From contig NZ_JAUXXZ010000059.1 of assembly GCF_030684675.1 (NCBI RefSeq), positions 1 through 64,000 on the forward strand: 64,000 nt of DNA. Direction: 5' to 3'. This document shows, one piece after another, positions 45,858 through 54,788 of this stretch. Position numbers and translations under genes: made by a program. Each line of letters opens with the position of its first letter. Within the stretch, counting starts at the first letter, position 1. The notes under the pieces are model-generated. The model was not told the DNA's origin. It made no database searches and worked only from the letters and a program-made list of their open reading frames with translations. This DNA comes from Daejeonella sp. Its GTDB lineage: Bacteria > Bacteroidota > Bacteroidia > Sphingobacteriales > Sphingobacteriaceae.

Positions 45858-46643
45858 TTAATTTGTGCCCTTAAGCCTAATGTAAACATGTTTGATATTT
45901 CCTTTCCCGGATACCCTTTCATCAAATTCAAATTTATTCAGGTTTTTAATCAGGGGAAGTAGTTTGGGATAGTTATAATTTCTGGAGTCGAAATCAGGTT
46001 TCTTTTTCAGAAGTAAATTTCCAAGGTTTCCAAGATAAGCCCAACCATTCTCATCTTCAAGGTCAGAAATACTGTCGCTGATCAGTTTGATTAGCTCTTT
46101 ATCAATATTATTCAGAGGGGCATTTTTCTTCTTGAGGGGTTTCTTTGATTTTCTGTTTAGTGGGGTTTCATCAAAAGTAGCTTCCTCTGTGCTGCTTTCT
46201 TCTGCACTCAGAATCTCGATATAGATAAATTTATCACAAGCCGTGATAAAAGGGATTAAGGTTTTCTTCTCACCGATACCGATAACCATCATCCCCGCTT
46301 CCCTTAATCGGGTAGCAAGCCTGGTAAAATCACTGTCGCTTGAAACAATGCAGAATCCATCTACCTTTCCTGAGTATAAAATATCCATTGCATCGATGAT
46401 CATCGCACTGTCGCTGGCGTTTTTACCGGTCGAATAGCTGTATTGCTGAATAGGTGTAATAGCATTCTCCAGTAAAACCTTTTTCCAGCCCGAAACGGTT
46501 GGTTTTGTCCAATCGGCATAGATCCGTTTAAATGTTGGAGTGCCATATTTGGCAATTTCCTGAAACATAGGTTTTACATTCGCATAGGGGACATTGTCAG
46601 CATCAATGAGAACTGCGAGCCTAAGATCTTTGGTTATTTCCAT
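45858..46643 (-). CDS. NYN-domain ribonuclease-like protein with LOTUS/OST-HTH tail
   Basis: 261 residues from ATG 46643 (MEITKDLRLAV); the longer frame to 46688 lacks support. An N-terminal NYN (PIN-like) domain carries the acidic set in LIDADN, ASDSAMIIDAMD and SSDSDF. A basic linker (RKSKKPLKKKNAP) is followed by a LOTUS/OST-HTH winged-helix (NGWAYLGNLGNLLLKK, NYPKLLPLIKNL). NYN-LOTUS proteins are thought to bind or cut RNA. Substrate unknown. No nearby gene gives a pathway hint. Confidence 0.9.
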   Translation of the reverse strand: MEITKDLRLAVLIDADNVPYANVKPMFQEIAKYGTPTFKRIYADWTKPTVSGWKKVLLENAITPIQQYSYSTGKNASDSAMIIDAMDILYSGKVDGFCIVSSDSDFTRLATRLREAGMMVIGIGEKKTLIPFITACDKFIYIEILSAEESSTEEATFDETPLNRKSKKPLKKKNAPLNNIDKELIKLISDSISDLEDENGWAYLGNLGNLLLKKKPDFDSRNYNYPKLLPLIKNLNKFEFDERVSGKGNIKHVYIRLKGTN

Positions 46644-46850
46644 GCTGTATAAATTCTTGTATTTTAATTGGCCGAAAGCCATACACATAAAGGTAGGCCT
46701 TTTATGCGTTAAAATTTAATGCCTGTTTTGAATTTTAGCTGAATTTTCCTTCAGGATCCGCTTTAATTAATCAGATTTTCCAATCGGCTGACACGATTTT
46801 TCCCCTGTTTAGGGAGACATTATCCAATTCAAAATTGTATTTTGCACTTA

Positions 46851-46883
46851 AACGCAGACAGGGTTCAAAACCCTGTAAGCGTT
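46851..46883 (+). other. Strong hairpin in the leader of the GH18 gene
   Basis: Outer stem AACGC/GCGTT, a 2-nt internal loop, and inner stem ACAGGGTT/AACCCTGT with loop CAA. A smaller GATCC/GGATC hairpin follows at about 46885-46899. There is no T-run. It may act in the 5' leader of the gene at 46943, or be a dispersed palindrome. A tRNA T-arm was considered and rejected. Confidence 0.5.
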
Positions 46884-46942
46884 GATCCGAAGAAGGATCG
46901 CAGAGGTGTAAATTTAAATCTCTTCCACTTAATAACGATTCT

Positions 46943-48004
46943 ATGAAAATTTTAATGATTTTTTTTCTGTTTCTGTTGGGCATTTCCACAGAAAATTATG
47001 CCCAAAGCAGGTCAGAGAACCTATTTTATATGGTTAATACCCCCGAATCATTTGAAAGTTTTAAGGCCAATGTCGCTCAGATCTCCATCGTTTGCCCCCA
47101 AACATTCCTTGTCAGCAAAGAAGGTGTTCTTTCGGGTTCAGTAGACCCCCGGGTGCTTGCTCTGGCAAAGGCCAATCATGTCAAAGTAATGCCTTTGATT
47201 GTAAACAGTGGCTTCAATCAGAAACTGCTACACGATATTGTTTCAAATCCGGTGGCGCGTAAACGTTCCATTGAAATGATGCTCGAGTATGCGAGAAAGT
47301 ATGATCTGGATGGATGGCAATTTGATCTTGAGGGCCTGCATATCTCTGATATGGATAATTTTACCCTCTATTTTAAAGAAACAGCTGATGCATTGCATAA
47401 AGCAGATCTTCAACTATCTGCAGCCCTGGTTCATGCAACAGAAAATGTGGGTGGACCCACTGCTTATCATCTTTTCCTATATGAAAACTGGCGTGCAGGA
47501 TATTCACTGAAAGAGCTTTCAGAAATTGGCGACTTTATATCTATCATGACCTATGATCAGCATACCAGGCGTACCCCTCCTGGACCTGTTGCCAGTCCCG
47601 AATGGATGGGAAAAGTGATTGAACATCTTCTTGCTCAGGGAGTAGCACCGGGTAAACTGTCTATGGGAATTCCGAATTATTCGGTTCATTGGTTTACAGA
47701 TTATACTGAGGAAAGAGGAGGTTTCGCAAACGGCCGGAGTGCTAAATATCCTATGGTTCAGCATCTTCTCGGACAGTACAATGCTATAAAACAATGGCAT
47801 GAAAAAGCACAGGTTAACTGGGCCATGTGGGATAATGACGGGGTATTTGAGTATTTATTTATCGAGGATGCCCGATCATTAAAACCAAAATTAGATGTTC
47901 TGAAGAAATACAATTTAAGAGGTATTTCTGTATGGGTACTTGGAAGCGAAGATCCGGAGTTTTGGAGCGTGCTGAAGAGGGAAGTGGTCAAGACCATACG
48001 GTGA
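46943..48004 (+). CDS. Secreted GH18-type glycoside hydrolase
   Basis: 353 residues with a signal peptide (ends about 20, NYAQ). The GH18 barrel shows DGWQFDLE (Asp123, Asp128, catalytic Glu130), a variant of the DGxDxDxE motif in which the second aspartate is Gln126. SIMTYDQH and the C-terminal GISVWVLGSEDPEFW fit the family, closest to the peptidoglycan/spore-type (YaaH-like) members. Likely acts on N-acetylglucosamine polymers in the envelope or environment. Confidence 0.88.
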   Translation: MKILMIFFLFLLGISTENYAQSRSENLFYMVNTPESFESFKANVAQISIVCPQTFLVSKEGVLSGSVDPRVLALAKANHVKVMPLIVNSGFNQKLLHDIVSNPVARKRSIEMMLEYARKYDLDGWQFDLEGLHISDMDNFTLYFKETADALHKADLQLSAALVHATENVGGPTAYHLFLYENWRAGYSLKELSEIGDFISIMTYDQHTRRTPPGPVASPEWMGKVIEHLLAQGVAPGKLSMGIPNYSVHWFTDYTEERGGFANGRSAKYPMVQHLLGQYNAIKQWHEKAQVNWAMWDNDGVFEYLFIEDARSLKPKLDVLKKYNLRGISVWVLGSEDPEFWSVLKREVVKTIR

Positions 48005-48067
48005 CCTGTGGTTATAGGAGGAACAAACAACACATAACTTAAGACATACAAATTACAACGCATACCC

Positions 48068-48979
48068 ATGTTAAAAATTGGTATCATCGGACTGGGAGAT
48101 ATAGCTCAAAAAGCATATTTGCCGGTATTAAGTGGCAAAGACCTTGAAATTCATCTTTTTACCCGTAACCAGGAGCGTCTTGCCCAAATAGGAAAGCAAT
48201 ACAGACTCAATAATCTTCATTTTAGTCTTGAATCTATCCTCGAAAGTGGTATCAAGGGTGCTTTTGTTCATACTGCAACCGAATCGCATGAAAGTATCAT
48301 AGAACAGCTTCTCAGTCATGATATTCATGTATATGTTGATAAACCTATAAGTTATGATTATGCTTCTTCTAAGAGGCTGATTGATCTCGCAGAAAGCAGA
48401 GGCCTGAATCTGATGGTTGGTTTTAACAGAAGGTACGCCCCGGCTTACCGGGAACTGAAACAGGTCGAAAATCCGAACATGATCATTCTTCAAAAGAATC
48501 GTCATTCCCTGCCAGGGGATATACGGACCTTTGTTTTCGATGATTTTATTCATGTTATTGATACCATGCGCGACCTGTTTACCTTGCCGATTAAAGAAGT
48601 TTTGGTGAGAGGAATGAAAAGGGATGGCTTATTAATTCATGTTGTGCTTCAACTGATTGCTGAGAATGGTTCAACTGCTATTGGAATTATGAACAGGGAT
48701 TCAGGAACCCTTGAGGAGAAAGTAGAAGTATTTAGCCCAGAAGAGAAGAAGACCGTTGTTAATATGACCAACTTGAGTACCATGCGTCAAAAAACCGAAA
48801 TTTCAAGCGGAATTAACGACTGGGAATCGACTTTATCGAAACGCGGTTTTGAAAGTATTATTCAGGATTTTCTACAGGCACTTGAAAATGGTACGAAACC
48901 TCAATTCAGTATGCAGGATGCCTTGCTGACTCATGAGATGTGTGAGAATGTGGTTAATCAATTGATAGTTGAGAATTGA
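48068..48979 (+). CDS. Gfo/Idh/MocA family oxidoreductase
   Basis: 303 residues. An N-terminal Rossmann fold (GIIGLGDIAQKAYL) is followed by VDKPISYDY, the usual EKP/DKP lysine motif, and a C-terminal alpha/beta domain. NAD(P)-dependent sugar or amino-sugar dehydrogenation is the family role; the substrate cannot be read from sequence. Ends in an intergenic repeat tract. Confidence 0.88.
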   Translation: MLKIGIIGLGDIAQKAYLPVLSGKDLEIHLFTRNQERLAQIGKQYRLNNLHFSLESILESGIKGAFVHTATESHESIIEQLLSHDIHVYVDKPISYDYASSKRLIDLAESRGLNLMVGFNRRYAPAYRELKQVENPNMIILQKNRHSLPGDIRTFVFDDFIHVIDTMRDLFTLPIKEVLVRGMKRDGLLIHVVLQLIAENGSTAIGIMNRDSGTLEEKVEVFSPEEKKTVVNMTNLSTMRQKTEISSGINDWESTLSKRGFESIIQDFLQALENGTKPQFSMQDALLTHEMCENVVNQLIVEN

Positions 48980-49017
48980 TAGTTGAGAATTGACAGTTGT
49001 CTGTTGAGAACGGGGAT

Positions 49018-49228
49018 CCGATAGCTATCCTATCGTGTGGACACATCTTCCATGTCGTTATACTTAGGCATCCAGTGTCCCCCGCTGGCGGGGGAATTAA
49101 AGGGGGTGGATCCTCCCCTTAGCCCCTCTAAAGGGGCACAGCATAGCGCCTAAATCCCTTCTTAATAATAAATTTTGATACTTAGACACCTGTTTAAAGA
49201 TGTGTCCGCACGATAGGATAGCTATCGG
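49018..49228. mobile_element. MITE-like element with 32-bp terminal inverted repeats
   Basis: Arms 49018-49049 and 49197-49228 are complementary at 31 of 32 positions (CCGATAGCTATCCTATCGTG... at the left). The 211-bp element has no open frame. Inside are CCCCCGC/GCGGGGG (about 49079-49094) and GCCCCT/AGGGGC hairpins. GTTGAGAA occurs at 49003-49010 and immediately after the element at 49229-49236, so it probably sits in a low-complexity tract. It matches no transposase in this window, so movement in trans is inferred. Confidence 0.8.
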
Positions 49229-49507
49229 GTTGAGAATGATGAATCTTTGTTTTTGACTTTATTTTTTAGTATATTGATAAATACTTCGGGTTATCAATTT
49301 CTTCATAAACAAATTCATGTAAGCTTATACCGACCTTATAGGGTCTTTATACGGACCTTATAGCGATACAGGAATAGTAGAGCAAGTGTGGAACAAGGCT
49401 CGAACAACGCTTGGGACCCGAAAAGAGATAGCCGCTAAGGTGTCGGGTGAGAATTGAAACCCAATAGCTATCGGGTTGGGCATGCAGAGTACCAATAGCT
49501 TATTGGT
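49229..49507. other. Repeat-rich gap right of the MITE
   Basis: No gene. ATAGCTATCGGGTTG at 49464-49478 is identical to the right end of the MITE (49218-49232), probably a decayed second end. A direct repeat of ACCTTATAG lies near 49330-49360. A perfect 7-bp hairpin ACCAATA/TATTGGT at 49491-49507 stands 10 bp after the DUF1801 gene end, without a T-tract. Confidence 0.6.
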
Positions 49508-49516
49508 TTAAAAATA

Positions 49517-49972
49517 TTACTTACGAAAATTTCTTTCATAAATACCAACCCAATCTGCTATGCTGATTCTTTTGACCAATTGCCCGATCAGTTCATATGG
49601 TATCTGCTCTGGTTTTTTAAACCGCAGACAACTTTTACCCATATCTTTTTTAGCCGAAGTATGTTTGGGATATTCTTCCAGAAACCAGTCCATTGTTTTT
49701 TGATCTGCATAAATTCCCATATGGTAAAACGCAATAAAATTTTTCTGGGAAGCAAGCCCCATAAATGGTAGCGGCAATTTAGGACTGCAATGATATCCTG
49801 CAGGATATATGGAATGTGGCACAACATAGCCAATCATTCCATAACTCATTTCCTCTGAAAATCCCTTGGGCAGATTATCGAGAATCACTTTTCTTAACTT
49901 ATTCATCCCTTCCTTACGGTCTGCCGGAAGGGAATCGAAATATTCCTGTGGGGTCATTGCTGTGGATTGCAT
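49517..49972 (-). CDS. DUF1801 (YdhG-like) protein
   Basis: 151 residues matching DUF1801: LRKVILDNLPKGFSEEMSYGM at the N-terminus and a C-terminal KKDMGKSCLRFKKPEQIP block. Cytosolic, small, function unknown. An inner ATG (M6) would also fit. Separated from the moaE stop by 5 bp and in the same orientation, so it may be the last gene of the molybdenum-cofactor operon. Confidence 0.85.
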   Translation of the reverse strand: MQSTAMTPQEYFDSLPADRKEGMNKLRKVILDNLPKGFSEEMSYGMIGYVVPHSIYPAGYHCSPKLPLPFMGLASQKNFIAFYHMGIYADQKTMDWFLEEYPKHTSAKKDMGKSCLRFKKPEQIPYELIGQLVKRISIADWVGIYERNFRK

Positions 49973-49977
49973 ATTTT

Positions 49978-50421
49978 TTATTTATTGACTTTCCATTGAT
50001 GAGAATTATCTTCCATGATCTCCCGTCCCCAGACTGGTAGTTCAGCCTTCAATCTTTCTACGGTTTCATTACAGGCGTCCATTGCAGCTTTTCGGTGTGC
50101 TGATGAGGTGAATACAAATAAGCAAATTTCACCTGCTGCTACTTCCCCAAGGCTGTGATGTACATGCATACAGGTTAGTGGGTATTTCGCAAAAATATCC
50201 TCCCTGATCAGATGCATTTTTTCAATTGCCATATCTTCAAAGGCTGTAAAATCAATGGCACGTACTTTCCCGTTTTCAGTATCATCTGCCCTTACCTGAC
50301 CCAGAAATATGCTGTGACCTCCAATAGCTGTCTGGGTACTGTGTTTTTGGATGCTTTGAGCAATGAATGTTGCAGGAATGGCGCCCTGGCTAAAGATGTT
50401 TTTAGGTTTTCTTTCTGACAT
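49978..50421 (-). CDS. moaE: Molybdopterin synthase large subunit
   Basis: 147 residues from ATG 50421 (MSERKPKNIF); the longer frame to 50460 would overlap moeB. MoaE transfers sulfur from MoaD to precursor Z. GGHSIFLGQVRADD and HHSLGEVAAGE are family blocks. Near the C-terminus LKAELPVWGRE keeps the first active-site lysine, but the second lysine position (WK in E. coli) reads Gly-Arg. Confidence 0.92.
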   Translation of the reverse strand: MSERKPKNIFSQGAIPATFIAQSIQKHSTQTAIGGHSIFLGQVRADDTENGKVRAIDFTAFEDMAIEKMHLIREDIFAKYPLTCMHVHHSLGEVAAGEICLFVFTSSAHRKAAMDACNETVERLKAELPVWGREIMEDNSHQWKVNK

Positions 50422-50428
50422 TACAGTA

Positions 50429-51538
50429 CTATTTGGATTTCTGCCAACCGGCGATTCCATCTTTCAAACTATATATTTTTCTGGACTTGCCAAAATGTTT
50501 TGATAGTATCTCAGCAGCACCTGCACTTCGTTTGCCACTCTGGCAGAAAAGAATAATCGTTTCGGCTTTAATATCAGGAATTTGATCTTTTAGACTGCTC
50601 AAAGGAATATTAATATGGTTAAAATCTTCTGGCTGAGCCGCTTCTCCTGCTTCTCTCACATCAACAAACTGGATATTTTTGTCCATGATCTTTTCTTCAA
50701 ACTCTTCCTGACTCAGTTCAAAAGCTGAATGAGCTGAACAAAACCAATCGTAGTTGAATGCCTGAAACGCCCTGGTATCTTTCGGAATCATTTTTCCGGT
50801 TTCAGGCATCGCCAGTAATTCCATCTCGAAAAAATGATTATTGAGGGAATTGTAGGTTAGCAAACGATTGATCAGAGCATTTCCAATACCGGTGATCAGT
50901 TTAATGGTTTCATTGGCCATCATGGTTCCAATGATTCCGGGAAGTACCCCGATTACACCGGCTTCCTCACAATTCAAAACTTCCCCATCTGCGGGTGCCT
51001 GAGGGAAAAGATCACGGTAATTGACTGCTATTTTTGCCTCTGAAGGATGATTGAAAATGGCTAACTGGCCCTCAAAACGGGATATTGCGCCATAAACCAG
51101 GGTTTTCTTCAGAATGACACAAGCGTCATTAATAAGGTATCTGCTCGCGAAATTATCAGTGCCATCCAGAATAATATCGAAGCCTTTGAGAATGTCAAGT
51201 GCATTGGCATTACTGAGTTTTTCGTTGAATACAATGATCTCAATATCCGGATTAATCTGTTCCAGCACATCCCCGGCTCTCAGAGCTTTTGAAAGGCCGA
51301 TGTCATGAACAGTGAATAAAACCTGTCTGTGAAGATTGCTCAGTGAAACCAGATCAAAATCTACTATACCAATTCTACCAACACCTGCACCTGCCAGGTA
51401 AAGCAAGGCAGGACAACCCAAACCTCCTGCACCTATTACCAGTACTTTTGCATCCTTTAGCTTTTGCTGGCCAATTTCACCAAGCTCTTTCAGGGAGATC
51501 TGGCGCTGGTATCTATCGTTTTTTGAGGGATTGCTCAT
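50429..51538 (-). CDS. moeB: MoeB/ThiF-type adenylyltransferase with rhodanese domain
   Basis: 369 residues. The E1-like domain (GAGGLGCPALLYLAGAGVGR nucleotide loop; NCEEAGVIGVLP with the reactive Cys) activates the C-terminal Gly-Gly of MoaD. The C-terminal rhodanese has its active loop at FCQSGKRS. Compared with E. coli MoeB, the zinc CxxC pairs are absent (YRDLF instead of CYRC), as in other rhodanese-fused forms. It starts 2 bp after the moaD stop. Confidence 0.92.
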   Translation of the reverse strand: MSNPSKNDRYQRQISLKELGEIGQQKLKDAKVLVIGAGGLGCPALLYLAGAGVGRIGIVDFDLVSLSNLHRQVLFTVHDIGLSKALRAGDVLEQINPDIEIIVFNEKLSNANALDILKGFDIILDGTDNFASRYLINDACVILKKTLVYGAISRFEGQLAIFNHPSEAKIAVNYRDLFPQAPADGEVLNCEEAGVIGVLPGIIGTMMANETIKLITGIGNALINRLLTYNSLNNHFFEMELLAMPETGKMIPKDTRAFQAFNYDWFCSAHSAFELSQEEFEEKIMDKNIQFVDVREAGEAAQPEDFNHINIPLSSLKDQIPDIKAETIILFCQSGKRSAGAAEILSKHFGKSRKIYSLKDGIAGWQKSK

Positions 51539-51540
51539 GA

Positions 51541-51774
51541 TTAACCTCCTGAAAATGGTGGTAATAATGCGATATTATTGTCTCCGCTAAGAATAGTGTT
51601 CTCTTTGATTACTTTTTTATTTAAAGCCATGGCATATTTGGCATTCGCCAAAGATGGGTACATTTCATTCAAGGTTTTAATCAGTGTTTCTGTGTCAGGG
51701 ACATCATGAAGGATCATTTCTGTTTTCCCTGTGATATCTGCGAGTTGCCCGAATAAAGTAAGATGTACCTGCAT
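51541..51774 (-). CDS. moaD: Molybdopterin synthase sulfur carrier
   Basis: 77-residue ubiquitin-fold protein ending PPFSGG, with the Gly-Gly tail needed for adenylation and thiocarboxylation. Lies between the TauE/SafE and moeB genes. Confidence 0.93.
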   Translation of the reverse strand: MQVHLTLFGQLADITGKTEMILHDVPDTETLIKTLNEMYPSLANAKYAMALNKKVIKENTILSGDNNIALLPPFSGG

Positions 51775-51789
51775 ATTATTCGTAATTTT

Positions 51790-52521
51790 TTATGTAAAAA
51801 TAAGCTTTATTCCGGCCAGCAGTAGTACAATCGCCAGTGTATTTTTTAAAATATTCTGATTAAACTTTAATGAACCAAAATAAGACCCGCATAAACCTCC
51901 TGCAAAAGCAATGGCTACATAGCTAATCATATCCGGACTAAACTGAATGCCCTTACTCACATGACCTGCCAGACCCGAGAAGGAGTTTACAAAAATAAAT
52001 AAAGCACTGATCGCTGCGGTCTGTTTCTGATCTGTCCATTTTAAAAGCAGTAGGACCGGTGAGAGAATGATTCCTCCACCTATTCCAATCAGACCGGATA
52101 AAAATCCAATAGATGAGCCAATCAGGATGGACAGGAAAAGATTGTTTTTCCGGATCTCTTCGGTTTGGAAGTTGGCAAAGAAAAGGAAGCGGATCACGGG
52201 AATGAATAGGAGTAAACCTAAGATTTTTTTGTAAAAATCAGCCTCTATACTGATCAATCCCCCGGCAAAGGCCATCGGTACTGATGCAATCGCAAGTGGC
52301 AAAAATATATTCCATTTGAAGTGCTTTCCTCTATAAAACTGATAAAATGAGGTTAGAGATACAAAGAGGTTTAGCAGCAATGCTGTAGGCTTCATCACCT
52401 CCGGTGAAATAGCATAAATAGCCATAAGTGCGAGATATCCACTTGCACCTCCATGCCCTACAGAAGAGTAGAGAAAGGCAACAATAAATAATAGAATGTA
52501 AAAGACGTAGATACTTTCCAT
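51790..52521 (-). CDS. TauE/SafE family anion exporter
   Basis: 243 residues, about eight TM helices, with duplicated GLIGIGGGIILSP-type motifs (GHGGASGYLALM at the N-terminus). The family moves sulfite, sulfonates or other anions. Placement inside a molybdenum-cofactor operon, 4 bp after moeA, suggests sulfite or sulfur handling tied to cofactor use. Substrate not provable here. Confidence 0.88.
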   Translation of the reverse strand: MESIYVFYILLFIVAFLYSSVGHGGASGYLALMAIYAISPEVMKPTALLLNLFVSLTSFYQFYRGKHFKWNIFLPLAIASVPMAFAGGLISIEADFYKKILGLLLFIPVIRFLFFANFQTEEIRKNNLFLSILIGSSIGFLSGLIGIGGGIILSPVLLLLKWTDQKQTAAISALFIFVNSFSGLAGHVSKGIQFSPDMISYVAIAFAGGLCGSYFGSLKFNQNILKNTLAIVLLLAGIKLIFT

Positions 52522-52525
52522 TCTC

Positions 52526-53725
52526 TCAAAATGAAGGTAAAATATGGATTTCTACTTCCTCTCCGGCCTTATATTCCGTACGATCCTCATCTAGTTTAAT
52601 CAGGCAGTTAGCTTTTGCAAAGGAACTTAGTCTGAAAGATTCCTGTGCTTTTAAGTCATTTACGGTTTTCCCGTCAAAATATGCTTTTAGAAATTGGGTA
52701 AGACCTGCCGGTTTTTTTATATCTGTTTTCAGAATTACATTCATCATGATCAAGTCTTTCTCATAGTTGCTTAGCAGTTGGATTGCAGGATAGACATATT
52801 CATAAAAGCAGCTTAATACTGATGCAGGATTTCCGGGCAAACCGAAAATACATTTATCACCCTTTTTTCCAAAATAGATCGGTTTGCCGGGCTTTTGTCT
52901 GATCTTATGAAAAACCTGTTCCACTCCGTTTGCTTCTGCTGCACGAATTACAAAGTCATAATCACCTACACTTACCCCACCTGTCAGCAAAACCAGGTCG
53001 CTTTGTTCCATAGCAATTGCCAATACTTCTGTCAGAATTTTAAGATCATCTTCGGCTGAAAATACATCTACATTCAATATTCCCAATTGCCTGATTGCAG
53101 CACTTAATGCATAAGAATTGGATTCATAAACCTGACCATAAGATAGAGGCAGTCCGGGTTGCTGGAGTTCATTGCCTGTGAGGATGATGCTAACTGTTGG
53201 CCGTGGGTGTACCATCAGTTCATGGATACCCAATCCGGCCAGAAAGCCAATTGCAGGCGCATTCAGCAAACATCCCTTTTCTAGTGCGATTTCACCTTTT
53301 TTTGCTTCAGAACCCTGAATTCTTACATTCTGGCCTGCTATTAAATTACTGTCTTTTATAATTAGTTTACCGTCCTGAATATCAACTTTTTCCTGCATCA
53401 CTACCGTATCTGCACCCGGAGGGATTGCAGCTCCGGTAAAGATCCTGCATGTGTTATTTGCTTGCAAAGGATCCTGTTCGGAAAGGCCTGCCTGAGCCAG
53501 ACCTTCAATTTTAAGCATATTATTTTGCTTCCAGCCTGCATAGTTCAAGGCATAACCATCCATTGAAGACTGATTGAAGGGGGGGACATCGGTTAATGAA
53601 TAAATGTCTTCAGCGAGGATTAAACCCGCAGCAACTGAAATAGAAACCTTTATAGAATCAAGGCTTTTAATATTTTCCCGGATCAATTTTTTTGCTTCCG
53701 AAACCTCAATAAATTCTGCCGGCAT
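52526..53725 (-). CDS. moeA: Molybdopterin molybdenumtransferase
   Basis: 399 residues. MoeA inserts molybdate into adenylated molybdopterin. Conserved PPFNQSSMDGYAL, GAAIPPGADTVVMQE, LTGGVSVGDYD and LPGNPASVLSCF are all present. Complete. Confidence 0.95.
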   Translation of the reverse strand: MPAEFIEVSEAKKLIRENIKSLDSIKVSISVAAGLILAEDIYSLTDVPPFNQSSMDGYALNYAGWKQNNMLKIEGLAQAGLSEQDPLQANNTCRIFTGAAIPPGADTVVMQEKVDIQDGKLIIKDSNLIAGQNVRIQGSEAKKGEIALEKGCLLNAPAIGFLAGLGIHELMVHPRPTVSIILTGNELQQPGLPLSYGQVYESNSYALSAAIRQLGILNVDVFSAEDDLKILTEVLAIAMEQSDLVLLTGGVSVGDYDFVIRAAEANGVEQVFHKIRQKPGKPIYFGKKGDKCIFGLPGNPASVLSCFYEYVYPAIQLLSNYEKDLIMMNVILKTDIKKPAGLTQFLKAYFDGKTVNDLKAQESFRLSSFAKANCLIKLDEDRTEYKAGEEVEIHILPSF

Positions 53726-53794
53726 TCCTGTTGAATTTGTTAAACAAATTTGAATTTCTATAAAATTGGAGGATTAGCAATCAGAGCAGCAATC

Positions 53795-54775
53795 TTATCC
53801 CCCAATACTGATCATACTTCTGTTATGAAGATCTTCTGTATGGATTTTTTCAAAATCTTTAGTGAACTGCCCTCCCAATTCTTTAGCTTTTGAGCGGATA
53901 CTCTCCTGAATCAGGGGCAGAACATCATCTCCTTTTCTAAGTGCAGTAAGCAGGTCGGTTTCTTCCTGAGAAAAAAGACAATTTTTCATTTTGCCATCGG
54001 CGGTAAGCCTCATCCTGTTGCAGCCCGAACAGAATGGAGAACTCATGGTACTAATAATGGCAAAAGTGCCTTTATGGCCCTCGATGCTATATTTTTTTGC
54101 TGTATCATGGATGTCGCCCTTCAGCGCTACCGGACTATATTTCCGGCTGATTTCCTCCAGCATTTCTTTCCAGGTAAATACCTGATTGCTGGTCCAGCGA
54201 TTACCTTCAAAGGGCATAAATTCTATGAAACGGACATGAACATTTACATCCTTTGTCCAGGCAACAAAGTCATTGATTTCGTGCTCATTCATTCCTTTCA
54301 TAACCACTACATTCACTTTTACATGAAAGTTTCGGTCGATCATCAGATGGATGTTGTCCATTACCCTTTTAAAACTGTCTCTGCGGGTGATGATGTTGAA
54401 TTTATCAGAATCAAGTGTGTCCAGACTAATATTTAAAGAGCTCACTTTTGCTTCTTCAAGTACGTTAACAAAATCATGAAGACGGGTAGCATTGGTTGTT
54501 AGGGTGAGTTTGACAGGCAGTTTAGCCAGACGAAGGATGATATCTGCTGCATCTTTCCGTACCAGCGGTTCACCACCCGTCAGCCGAATTTTGCTGACCC
54601 CATTATCGACAAAGAGTTTAGCTAATGATTCAATTTCTTCAGGCTGCATTAGCCTTGAATGGGGGGTAAATTCATAATCTTCTTCGGGCATACAATAGAA
54701 GCAACGCAAATTGCAATTGTCTGTAAGAGAGATTCTCAGATAATTATGAACCCGGTCAAATGAATCAATAAGCAT
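53795..54775 (-). CDS. moaA: GTP 3',8-cyclase
   Basis: 326-residue radical-SAM enzyme starting cofactor synthesis from GTP. The N-terminal cluster is Cys21, Cys25, Cys28 (CNLRCFYC). The C-terminal cluster is FCSGCNRMR plus a later Cys (KNCLFS). The C-terminal Gly-Gly (SIGG) is present. The partner gene moaC is not in this window. Confidence 0.96.
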   Translation of the reverse strand: MLIDSFDRVHNYLRISLTDNCNLRCFYCMPEEDYEFTPHSRLMQPEEIESLAKLFVDNGVSKIRLTGGEPLVRKDAADIILRLAKLPVKLTLTTNATRLHDFVNVLEEAKVSSLNISLDTLDSDKFNIITRRDSFKRVMDNIHLMIDRNFHVKVNVVVMKGMNEHEINDFVAWTKDVNVHVRFIEFMPFEGNRWTSNQVFTWKEMLEEISRKYSPVALKGDIHDTAKKYSIEGHKGTFAIISTMSSPFCSGCNRMRLTADGKMKNCLFSQEETDLLTALRKGDDVLPLIQESIRSKAKELGGQFTKDFEKIHTEDLHNRSMISIGG

Positions 54776-54788
54776 GGTTAAAAGTACG

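Noticed and set aside
46851-46883. Possible tRNA T-arm (GGGTTCAAAACCC-like)
   Set aside because: No acceptor, D or anticodon arm fits around it; a plain hairpin explains it.
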